From: Ectobacillus ponti
GTDB taxonomy: Bacteria > Bacillota > Bacilli > Bacillales > Bacillaceae_G
DNA: 64,000 nt
Direction: 5' to 3'
Assembly: GCF_024294785.1 (NCBI RefSeq)
Contig: NZ_JANCLT010000001.1
Span: forward strand, 561,158-625,157
The position numbers and the translations under genes were made by a program. Positions within the stretch are counted from its first letter, which is position 1. Each line of letters begins with the position of its first letter. Under the pieces are notes generated by a model. It did not search any database and was not told where the DNA came from. It saw only the letters and a program-made list of their open reading frames with translations. This document shows, in pieces, positions 1-7,115 of this stretch.

Positions 1-982
1 GCTCTGCATATACCTGAAGCTCTTCTTCCTCTGCTTCTGCAGCTGCTTCCGGTTCTGCCTCACGCTCTGCATATGCATGGGGCTCTTCCTCTGCCTCTGC
101 AAACTCCTCCGGCTCTACCCCACGCTCTGCATATACATGGAGCTCTTCCTCTGCTTCCGGCTCTGCCCCACGCTCTGCATATACATGGAACACTTCCTCC
201 GCTTCCATAGCTGCCTCATGCTCTGCATATGCATAGGGCTCTTCCTCTTCCTCCGCTTCCGCAGCTGCCTCATGCTCTGCATATGCATAGGGCTCTTCCT
301 CCGCCGCAGCTGTAGTCCGCTCAGCCAGATCTATCTCTTCCTCAGGCGGCAGCAGTCCGTGCTTTTCCAGCCAAGCATCCACAACAGACCGGCTGTTAGC
401 CGAGAGCACTAAGTCTGTAGGAGGCTGCTTCCGATGCAAATCATAGGATGGACGTTTGTAGCCAAACACCGGGGAAATCGTTTCTGTCAGCCGAAACGGC
501 CGTTTCCTCGTCTCCGCCGCCGGAGCCTGCTCTGCCTTGCGAGGCAGTACAGGCGGTTCCGGCCTGTGTGGCGGCACTGCTGCTTCCGGTTTGCCCGGCA
601 ACACAGGCGGTTCCAATCTGCGCGGCGGCACTTCCGGTCTGCGCGGGCTCTCCCGCAGCACAGGCACCTCAGGCAAATCCAATTCCCGGCGCTGGGGCCG
701 GACTGTAGAATAAACGGGCGGTTCCGGCGTCTTTTCTCGTTGTATGTATAGCAGGCTTTCTACAGGCTGAACCGGCTCCGGTGTTGTTTCACGCGGACGA
801 AGCTCCGCTTGCACATCACGCGCGTCAATCGGAAAGCGAAATTTCCCGCCTGCCCGCTGCGGCATCTCTTCCTGCTGCACATCTCGTTCCTGCTTATAAG
901 AGTAGCGGGCCAGTTCAAGAACGTCCGGAGCATGCTGCTCCTCCTCCTCTTTCTTAAACAGCTTTTTCATCCAATCAAGCAT
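1..982 (-). CDS. sftA: DNA translocase SftA, N-terminal part (cut by left edge)
   Basis: Open frame of 327 codons running off the left edge. It begins MLDWMKKLFKKEEEE at 982 and has no stop inside the window. Only the N-terminal, low-complexity part is seen: a Pro/Arg/Glu-rich linker, then an acidic region (about the last 100 codons, positions 2-330) made of roughly six imperfect repeats of the type EEEPYAYAEHEAA. SftA (YtpT) is a soluble FtsK/SpoIIIE-type ATPase that moves chromosome ends away from the closing septum in B. subtilis. The motor domain would lie outside the window. The assignment rests on the MLDWMKKLF-type start followed by a long charged linker, and on position beside ytpQ-ytpP, not on the ATPase domain, so it is probable rather than certain. 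Confidence 0.72.
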   Translation of the reverse strand, partial: MLDWMKKLFKKEEEEQHAPDVLELARYSYKQERDVQQEEMPQRAGGKFRFPIDARDVQAELRPRETTPEPVQPVESLLYIQREKTPEPPVYSTVRPQRRELDLPEVPVLRESPRRPEVPPRRLEPPVLPGKPEAAVPPHRPEPPVLPRKAEQAPAAETRKRPFRLTETISPVFGYKRPSYDLHRKQPPTDLVLSANSRSVVDAWLEKHGLLPPEEEIDLAERTTAAAEEEPYAYAEHEAAAEAEEEEEPYAYAEHEAAMEAEEVFHVYAERGAEPEAEEELHVYAERGVEPEEFAEAEEEPHAYAEREAEPEAAAEAEEEELQVYAE

Positions 983-1130
983 GTATGACCACTCTTTCTT
1001 TCTAAAGTAGCTTACATGTAAATCCTCTCCTGCTTACAGGCAGATTTACTAAATGAAACTTTCTTTATTGTAACAGCATTCGGCAAAACATGCAGGGAAA
1101 ATTGCGCACATTTTGTCTAAGTCAACAAAG

Positions 1131-1177
1131 AAAAGGAGAGACAGAATACCATTCGTGCTGGTATCCCTGCCTCTCCT
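1131..1177 (-). terminator. Terminator after ytpQ
   Basis: Long hairpin read on the minus strand: GGAGAGGCAGGGATACCA pairs with TGGTATTCTGTCTCTCC around a short loop and is followed by TTTTCTTTG. It starts at the ytpQ stop codon and ends the ytpP-ytpQ transcript. Confidence 0.85.
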
Positions 1178-1980
1178 TACTTGCTGCCGCGCGGCCGGTT
1201 TTTTCCGAGAATAAAAACAGGCTCCAACTCTTTGTCCTCGTAGATAAAGGATAAAGCTGTAATCGGAATGCGGCCCTCCGCAAAGAATTTCATTGCCATT
1301 TGCGCCATGACATCGTATCCGACTTCGTTGCGTGCATCCATCACAATGAGCACATCCTGGTGCGGCACTGCCACCACCATTTCGCCGCTCATTTCCTTCT
1401 TGAGCTCCTCCAGCAGGGAATCATCCAAAATCCGGCTTGCATCATAGCCATCATTGCTGTTGAAGAAATAGAAGGTGTTGCCCGCCACCTCATCACGCTT
1501 CATCTTGCGGGGCAGCGACCGTACATTGAACAGAGCCATTTCCCGTACCTGCTGCTCCGTCAGACCGAGCTTGCCAAGCAAACGCCGGTCAAGCAGCCGG
1601 TACGTTGTATCCGAATCCAGCGCGTAGTAAATGCGGGTTTCGGCTGTATGCTCTGTTGTCACAAGCGGATTATCATCCTCCGCTTGCATCGGGAAGGAAG
1701 TGGAACGGATGACCGGCAGAATGCGGACCGCATCGCCTGTCTCCTCGCGCTCCATCGCCAGCAGGGCATTCTCCACATAGTACACGACCTCATCGATTGC
1801 CTTCTCCTTGCTGACCTCCCACTTGGCCACAATGCCGGGGATGGAAACCGTAATCCCTTTTTGCGTCTCCCGGTTTTCAATTCGAAGCGCATCCTTCTCC
1901 CGGTCATACTGAATCAACCATTCCGGGCGCTCGAGGCGCTTGGTGAGCTCGTCCTTCATCTTGCGGCTGTTCATCTTCAT
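1177..1980 (-). CDS. ytpQ: DUF1444 / UPF0354 family protein YtpQ
   Basis: 267-residue soluble protein without signal peptide or membrane segment. It matches the DUF1444 (UPF0354) family, typically about 265-270 aa in Bacillaceae, as I recognise it from the central segment around [12 protein letters not shown] and the end [12 protein letters not shown]. No catalytic function is established for the family. Its start codon overlaps the stop of the upstream thioredoxin-like gene by ATGA, so the two are translationally coupled. A strong terminator follows directly. The function is unknown; the linkage to a thioredoxin-like protein is conserved in Bacillus. Confidence 0.88.
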   Translation of the reverse strand: MKMNSRKMKDELTKRLERPEWLIQYDREKDALRIENRETQKGITVSIPGIVAKWEVSKEKAIDEVVYYVENALLAMEREETGDAVRILPVIRSTSFPMQAEDDNPLVTTEHTAETRIYYALDSDTTYRLLDRRLLGKLGLTEQQVREMALFNVRSLPRKMKRDEVAGNTFYFFNSNDGYDASRILDDSLLEELKKEMSGEMVVAVPHQDVLIVMDARNEVGYDVMAQMAMKFFAEGRIPITALSFIYEDKELEPVFILGKNRPRGSK

Positions 1981-2294
1981 GCGGACAAGCCTGCCAGAAA
2001 GTCTTCAATCTGCTCCTGTGTTTTGCGGTCCTTGTTTACGAAACGGCCCCTTTCTTCTCCTTTGCTGTAGGCGACGAAGCTCGGGATGCCGAATACGTTC
2101 AGCTCCTGGCAAAGCTCCATGAACTGATCGCGGTCCACGAAATAGAAGGTGAAATCGGAGAACTTCTCCTCAACCTCGGGCATAAATGGTTTAATAAATA
2201 CGCAGTCCGGGCACCAGTCGGCCGAAAATAGGAATACGGTCTTTTCCTCCTGCTTCGCAGCCTGAAACTGTTCCATGCTTTCAAGTGTTTTCAT
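1977..2294 (-). CDS. ytpP: Thioredoxin-like protein YtpP
   Basis: Small thioredoxin-fold protein of 105 residues with the redox motif WCPDC near residue 30 ([10 protein letters not shown]), followed by a beta-rich half with a cis-Pro loop (FGIPSF). It probably acts as a cytoplasmic thiol-disulfide oxidoreductase; the partner is unknown. A near-perfect AGGAGG lies 8 nt before the ATG at 2294. A GTG one codon earlier (2297) is possible but gives a spacing of only 5. The stop overlaps the start of ytpQ (ATGA). Confidence 0.88.
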   Translation of the reverse strand: MKTLESMEQFQAAKQEEKTVFLFSADWCPDCVFIKPFMPEVEEKFSDFTFYFVDRDQFMELCQELNVFGIPSFVAYSKGEERGRFVNKDRKTQEQIEDFLAGLSA

Positions 2295-2356
2295 CACGAT
2301 AGCCTCCTTTTGTTTCTGTTTCCTTTGTAATACAGACAGTCCTGTTCATGCAACTC

Positions 2357-2857
2357 TTATGCTTGATATGTATATTGTCCTATTAACAGCTTGGCAACAT
2401 GCGTGAACATTTCCTCACGGTTCACATAGCCTGCGGTAAAAATGCCGATGGCCCCCTCGTTGCTGCGAATATCCTTCCGTCTTGTGTAGGCATCCATGAC
2501 CTCGCTCAGCTCTTTGCCGGCCAGCAGCGGCTGTAAAAATTCATCTGGGAGCTTAATCCGGGCGCCCCCCGCCAGGAAGGTTGTCCCGTCAGCCGCCACC
2601 AGTGCCCCCCAGTTGCACAGAAACAGGCCGTATCCGGTTTCAATTACCCCGCCTTCCAGGCCGATTCCCACATCCGCACCTGTTTCCTCCAGCGCATGGC
2701 GGGCCCGGTTCACCGCGCCCTGCATTGTTTCTTCATCAGAGAAGGGCTGATTGCTGACCCCGGACGGCACAGAAACAGGAAGGATTTCGGCTTCGCCTGC
2801 CGCATGTCTCACCGCACCCACCTTTGTTTGATTCAATGAACCGACTGCAATTTTCAT
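2357..2857 (-). CDS. DUF84 family NTPase (inosine/xanthosine triphosphatase type)
   Basis: 166-residue protein of the DUF84/YjjX family (Maf/HAM1-like fold), which hydrolyses non-canonical purine triphosphates such as ITP and XTP. Visible family features are the N-terminal GSLNQTKVGAVR strand-loop, a QPFSDEET stretch that matches the Q-P-x-x-x-E-T pattern, and GIGLEGGV in the middle. The start at 2857 is preferred because AAAGGAG lies 7 nt before it; a seven-codon upstream extension lacks one. The gene sits just downstream of ytoP and of the hairpin at 2879-2900, so it may have its own low-level transcription. Confidence 0.82.
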   Translation of the reverse strand: MKIAVGSLNQTKVGAVRHAAGEAEILPVSVPSGVSNQPFSDEETMQGAVNRARHALEETGADVGIGLEGGVIETGYGLFLCNWGALVAADGTTFLAGGARIKLPDEFLQPLLAGKELSEVMDAYTRRKDIRSNEGAIGIFTAGYVNREEMFTHVAKLLIGQYTYQA

Positions 2858-2876
2858 ATGTAAGCTCCTTTTACGC

Positions 2877-2902
2877 AAAAAGGGGCACAGGGCCCCTTTT
2901 TA
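2877..2902 (-). terminator. Terminator after ytoP
   Basis: Minus-strand hairpin AAAAGGGGC/GCCCCTTTT with a short loop and a T-run, overlapping the stop codon of the M42 peptidase gene. It is nearly symmetrical, so it could work in both directions. Confidence 0.7.
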
Positions 2903-3973
2903 TCCGTTATTTAGAATGGTTTCCACTGTTGTGCGGTCTGCTGCCCGGACAAGACGGATGAGCAGTTCTTTTGCCGCCGCATAGTCATCCACATGCATGA
3001 CAGCCGCATGTGTATGAATATAGCGGGAGCAGATGCCGATGACGGCGGAAGGCACACCCCAGTTGCTCGTATGGACACGGCCCGCATCTGTGCCGCCTTG
3101 GGACACAAAGTACTGATATTTAATATTATGTGTTTCTGCCGTATCCAAAATAAATTCGCGCATGCCCTTATGTGTCACCATTGTCGGGTCGAAAATGCGA
3201 AGCAGTGTGCCTTGGCCCAGCTGGCCGAACTGCTTTTTGTCACCGGAAGCATCATTTGCCGGGCTGGAATCCAGTGCAAAGAACAGATCCGGATTGATCA
3301 TGTTCGCCGCTGTCTGGGCACCGCGGAGGCCCACTTCCTCTTGTACGGTCGCGCCGGAATATAAGATATTTGGCAGCGTCTCACCGTGTGTTTCCTTCAA
3401 CAGCTCAATTGCCAAGCCGCAGCCATAGCGATTATCCCATGCCTTGGCCATAATCTTCTTTGGGTTGGCCATTGGCGTGAACGGGCAAATCGGCAGAATC
3501 GGCTGGCCGGGCTTAATGCCGATGGCAATGGCATCATCATAGTCATCCGCACCAATATCAATCAGCATATTCTTCATATCCATCGGCTTTGCGCGCACTT
3601 CCTCGCTGAGAATGTGCGGCGGAATGGAACCGACTACCCCGGTGATCGGGCCCTTGTCCGTCATGATTTGCATGCGCTGCGCCAGCAGCACCTGGCTCCA
3701 CCAGCCGCCGAGGGGCTGAAAGCGGATCATCCCGTTTTTCGTAATTTGCGTCACCATGAAGCCCACCTCATCCATGTGGCCGGCCACCATGATGCGCGGG
3801 CCATTCGCATCACCCGTCTTTACGCCAAATACGCTGCCGAGACGGTCCTGGATGATTTCATCCGCATATTTGCCAAGCTCCTGCTTCATGAAACGGCGCA
3901 CCTCATGCTCAAAGCCGGGTGCTCCCGGAAGCTCTGTCAGTGTCCGGAACAGCTCCATTGTTTCCTGATTCAT
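2900..3973 (-). CDS. ytoP: M42 family glutamyl/aminopeptidase YtoP
   Basis: 357-residue cytosolic metallo-aminopeptidase of the M42 family, usual length about 355. Metal and catalytic motifs are visible: [11 protein letters not shown] (first metal His and catalytic Asp), AWDNRYGCG (bridging Asp), [10 protein letters not shown] (catalytic Glu pair), [10 protein letters not shown] (Asp ligand) and a C-terminal IHTHAAVMH (His ligand). M42 enzymes form large tetrahedral particles and trim short peptides. AAGGGG stands 9 nt before the ATG. It is followed by a terminator and then the DUF84 gene, and is divergent from ytzB. Confidence 0.93.
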   Translation of the reverse strand: MNQETMELFRTLTELPGAPGFEHEVRRFMKQELGKYADEIIQDRLGSVFGVKTGDANGPRIMVAGHMDEVGFMVTQITKNGMIRFQPLGGWWSQVLLAQRMQIMTDKGPITGVVGSIPPHILSEEVRAKPMDMKNMLIDIGADDYDDAIAIGIKPGQPILPICPFTPMANPKKIMAKAWDNRYGCGLAIELLKETHGETLPNILYSGATVQEEVGLRGAQTAANMINPDLFFALDSSPANDASGDKKQFGQLGQGTLLRIFDPTMVTHKGMREFILDTAETHNIKYQYFVSQGGTDAGRVHTSNWGVPSAVIGICSRYIHTHAAVMHVDDYAAAKELLIRLVRAADRTTVETILNNG

Positions 3974-4108
3974 ATGTATCGCCCCTTCTTTTTTCAGTCA
4001 TCCCTTTTCTATTGTAGCGGACGGACGGGAATCTTTCTAGTTTCTTCTTTTTTCCCGCCATTTCGATTATACTGAAGAAAAGCCATCTACTGAATTGAGG
4101 TGAATCCC

Positions 4109-4420
4109 GTGAATTGGAAAAGTGTATTGCTTGGCGTGGGTGCAGGGTTTGCAGCCGGCTATTTTGCAGCAACGAAGCTGCAGGAGCACCGCCACCTGTC
4201 CTCTGAAAGGGCATTGAAGCTGGCAAAAGAAGCTTTCATGGAAAAAGGCGAAGTGACAGGCTCCTGGGTGCATATGGTGCCTGAGTCCTATGAAAAATTT
4301 GATTTGACGTATGAAGTGTACCGGGGCGGCATTACCGTTGTCATTGACGGGGAACAAGAACGCTTTGAGTTCTTGACCGATGCCAAGACAGGCAGCATCC
4401 TGGAGGTTATACCCGCGTAA
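4109..4420 (+). CDS. ytzB: PepSY-domain small protein YtzB
   Basis: 103-residue protein with an N-terminal hydrophobic segment (about residues 5-20, VLLGVGAGFAAGYFAA) that should anchor it in the membrane, then one PepSY-like domain (residues 40-100: ALKLAKEAF, YEVYRGG, EFLTDAKTG). PepSY proteins are thought to modulate peptidases or bind peptides near the membrane. I prefer the GTG at 4109: GAGGTG ends 6 nt before it, while the GTG at 4100 would overlap that site. It is convergent with the dynamin operon and divergent from ytoP. Confidence 0.82.
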   Translation: MNWKSVLLGVGAGFAAGYFAATKLQEHRHLSSERALKLAKEAFMEKGEVTGSWVHMVPESYEKFDLTYEVYRGGITVVIDGEQERFEFLTDAKTGSILEVIPA

Positions 4421-4440
4421 CAAAAATGAACTGTCCGCGC

Positions 4441-4482
4441 AAAAAAGGCTGTCCCAAGGAATTTTCCAGGGAACAGCCTTGA
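4441..4482 (-). terminator. Terminator after the dynamin operon
   Basis: Minus-strand hairpin AAGGCTGTTCCCTGG.../...CCTTGGGACAGCCTT followed by TTTTTTG, just downstream of the second dynamin gene. It may also stop ytzB transcription from the other side. Confidence 0.85.
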
Positions 4483-4486
4483 TTTG

Positions 4487-7108
4487 TTATTGCGGTTGCA
4501 ATTCCACTTCTTCTGCCGCTTCAGCCTCCTGCTGCGTTTGTTCATCATCCTCTTGCGTTTCCTGCTGCTCAGCGCTTGCAGACGAAATGGCATGCCAAGC
4601 CGCAAAATAGTCTGCAAGACAGTGCTCCAGATACCGGGCCAGCTCCATTTGCTGCTCAACTGCCTCAATCCCCTGCTGCATTTGCTCCTTCTTCGCATCC
4701 ATATCCTGATGGATGGATGCAAACATTGCTTTGTAAGCCTGCAGCACCCGCTGGACTTCTTCATACATCCGCTGCTGCAGCTGCTTAAACTGTGCATCCA
4801 GACGGGAAAGAATCGCGCCATGCAGCTCCTTCAGCCGCTTGGATGCGTGTTCTTTCACTTCCGTCTGCAGGTCGTTCACCAGAGAATCTGCATGCAAATC
4901 ATGCTTCTCCCGCTTAAACAACAACAGGCTCAGCAGCTTTTTAAAGAAGCCCTTTTCGACAATGTGGTTCTCAATTGTTTTGGCAATCACCTTCGGGTCA
5001 AGGAGCAAAGCCGCTCCCGCCAAAGAGACAGGCTCATAGAAAGAAGGCTCCAAAGACGGGACAACAATTTTCATGTCCACCGCCTCATACTCCTTATTGA
5101 TGAAAGAAGACAGTTCCTGCACAATCTGGCGGAAGGCTCCAATTCCCTCCTGCAGTTCAGACTCCTTATGCTTGAGCTTCTCCTGCAGCTTTTGCTGCAC
5201 CACCCGGAGCTGCTTCTCATAAAACTCCTCACTCAGCTTGCCGATCCTTTCCAAGTTCAGCAGCGGCAAAATTTCCTGGCGCAAAAACTCGTTGTTGAAG
5301 ATTTTACTCTGCAGATCATCTGCTTTCCAGGCAATCAATCCTTCCAGGAACCGCTGCACCTGCACAGCAGCTTCCTTTTCTACCTTTTCCAGCAGCTGTG
5401 CTTCCGTCTTTTCCAAAAGCTCCACATACACCTTGCGAATATTTTCAATCAGCGCCTTCTCTACAATTTGCAGTTCCATCCCCTGCATATATTGGGACAT
5501 TTCCTGCGCCTTGGCAGTAATCCCTGTATATGCTTCCTGTATTCTTCCCTTGTGCATGGAAAGGGAATTCAGGAGGTCCTGCTGCAATTTATTTTGCAGC
5601 TGGGCGGACAAGAAATCAATTTCAAATAGATGCTGCTTATAAGCCTCCACTGTCGCTTTTTGCCCGGCAATATAGTCTGTATACTCGATTAAGCGTGGCA
5701 CGTTGCTTTTTTCCTGCACTGTCCGAAGCGTTGCCTCAATGCTGAAGAAATCCAGCAGATGGTCCATTTGTGAGCGCAGAAAGCTGATGGTTGTCATTTC
5801 CGGTTTGCCGCGGTATAGTGCACGGCAGTCGCGGAAGGCATTTTGCAGCTCATGCTGGTTCTCCGTAACCAACCGTTCACAGCCTGGAATTTTGGGCGCC
5901 TGTACGGACAGGAGATAGCTGAGTGCAGAGACTCCCATGATGCTGAAGCCCTTGTAGCCAAGTTCCTGGAGACGGCGGCGCAGATAGTCAAGGAAACGGA
6001 CCGTGGACTTCGCTTCAGGGCTTCGATACATTTCATCCAGCTTATTCACAACAATCAGCAGAGAATAAAACTTGCCGCACTGTTCAAATTGCTTTTTAAT
6101 ATCCTGCAAATATTGCTCTTCACTGGCTGTCAAGTGCTTGGCATAATCAACAACGAACAAAATGATATCCGCCTGCCGGATCCAGCGGTAGGCCGGTTCC
6201 TTATGCCGCGCCCCGGCAAAATCCGGTCCGGGCGTATCCACAATGGTATACCGCTTCATTTGTTCTGTCCGCACTGGATAGTGAATCGTAATTTCCTTTT
6301 GCTCTTCCGTCAGTTCCGCATCAAATTGGGCGAGCTTAAACTGTCTGGTCATATGGGCATGAACGGCAGATGCATCCTTAAATACAAGCTTCTCATGGCC
6401 TTGCGCAACAGTAATACATGCATCATCCGTTGCTTTATAGAGGCAGGCTGTGGAGGTGGGGAGTTCGACACTGGCCGGTGCATACGCATCCCCCAGCAGA
6501 CTGTTCACCACCACACTTTTCCCGGCTTTCTTTGTCCCCATTACGGCAACATGAAGCGTCTGGCTGCTTACCTGCTTGAAGCGCTGTGAAAGCTTCTGCA
6601 GCAAATGGGCATAGCCTTCTCCGTTCTCTTCGCTGGGCGACATGGCTCCCTGAATATATGACTCTGCGCTATCAATCATTTCCTGAAGCCCTTCGGCACG
6701 GTGAAGGAACGAGCGGATTCGTCGCGCATCCTCCTCCTCCCGCGCTATTGCGACTCGTATAGGCAAATCCAGATATATGATTTGCTGCATCACATGGCTG
6801 ACAAAATCATAGTCCTCTGTATCCACAACAAGAGAATACTCTCCATTTTCCTCATACAAACAAACAACATCACTCAGACAAGAAACCGGCTGCTTGTGCA
6901 GGCTCGTCTGTACATAAGCGGGACAAGAAAACACCACTTCCTCCGCAATTTGCAGACGTGCCAGCAGCCTTCCTTCCAGATGCAATTCGTCAATAAATTG
7001 ATATAATGGCTGGCCGCCTTCCAGTAAAAAATACATTCCTTCATTACTGTCCAAGAGGCGTACAACCTCTTCCCGATCCTGCAGTCCTTGCAGTATTGTT
7101 ACCCTCAT
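4487..7108 (-). CDS. Dynamin-family GTPase, second gene of tandem pair
   Basis: 873-residue large GTPase. A roughly 180-residue N-terminal region that I do not recognise comes first. The GTPase domain follows: P-loop GTKKAGKS at 191-198, a Thr/Ser-rich switch I (PTSTA, about 217-221), G3 DTPG at 291-294 and G4 NKLD at 355-358. The C-terminal half is long, helical and Gln/Glu-rich, as in dynamin stalks, with a hydrophobic patch (VSLAGAALLL and KKLLSLLLF, about residues 690-735) that could be the membrane-contact tip. It ends in an acidic Glu/Gln tail. Bacterial dynamins bind and remodel membranes. The gene starts 7 bp after the stop of another dynamin, so the two products probably act together. 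It is not the single 1,190-residue fused DynA of B. subtilis. Confidence 0.85.
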   Translation of the reverse strand: MRVTILQGLQDREEVVRLLDSNEGMYFLLEGGQPLYQFIDELHLEGRLLARLQIAEEVVFSCPAYVQTSLHKQPVSCLSDVVCLYEENGEYSLVVDTEDYDFVSHVMQQIIYLDLPIRVAIAREEEDARRIRSFLHRAEGLQEMIDSAESYIQGAMSPSEENGEGYAHLLQKLSQRFKQVSSQTLHVAVMGTKKAGKSVVVNSLLGDAYAPASVELPTSTACLYKATDDACITVAQGHEKLVFKDASAVHAHMTRQFKLAQFDAELTEEQKEITIHYPVRTEQMKRYTIVDTPGPDFAGARHKEPAYRWIRQADIILFVVDYAKHLTASEEQYLQDIKKQFEQCGKFYSLLIVVNKLDEMYRSPEAKSTVRFLDYLRRRLQELGYKGFSIMGVSALSYLLSVQAPKIPGCERLVTENQHELQNAFRDCRALYRGKPEMTTISFLRSQMDHLLDFFSIEATLRTVQEKSNVPRLIEYTDYIAGQKATVEAYKQHLFEIDFLSAQLQNKLQQDLLNSLSMHKGRIQEAYTGITAKAQEMSQYMQGMELQIVEKALIENIRKVYVELLEKTEAQLLEKVEKEAAVQVQRFLEGLIAWKADDLQSKIFNNEFLRQEILPLLNLERIGKLSEEFYEKQLRVVQQKLQEKLKHKESELQEGIGAFRQIVQELSSFINKEYEAVDMKIVVPSLEPSFYEPVSLAGAALLLDPKVIAKTIENHIVEKGFFKKLLSLLLFKREKHDLHADSLVNDLQTEVKEHASKRLKELHGAILSRLDAQFKQLQQRMYEEVQRVLQAYKAMFASIHQDMDAKKEQMQQGIEAVEQQMELARYLEHCLADYFAAWHAISSASAEQQETQEDDEQTQQEAEAAEEVELQPQ

Positions 7109-7115
7109 AGATGTG

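Noticed and set aside
77-751. Plus-strand frames rich in Leu/Cys/Arg in the first 750 bp
   Set aside because: They are shadows of the repetitive acidic SftA linker on the minus strand; the amino-acid repeats follow the minus-strand codons.
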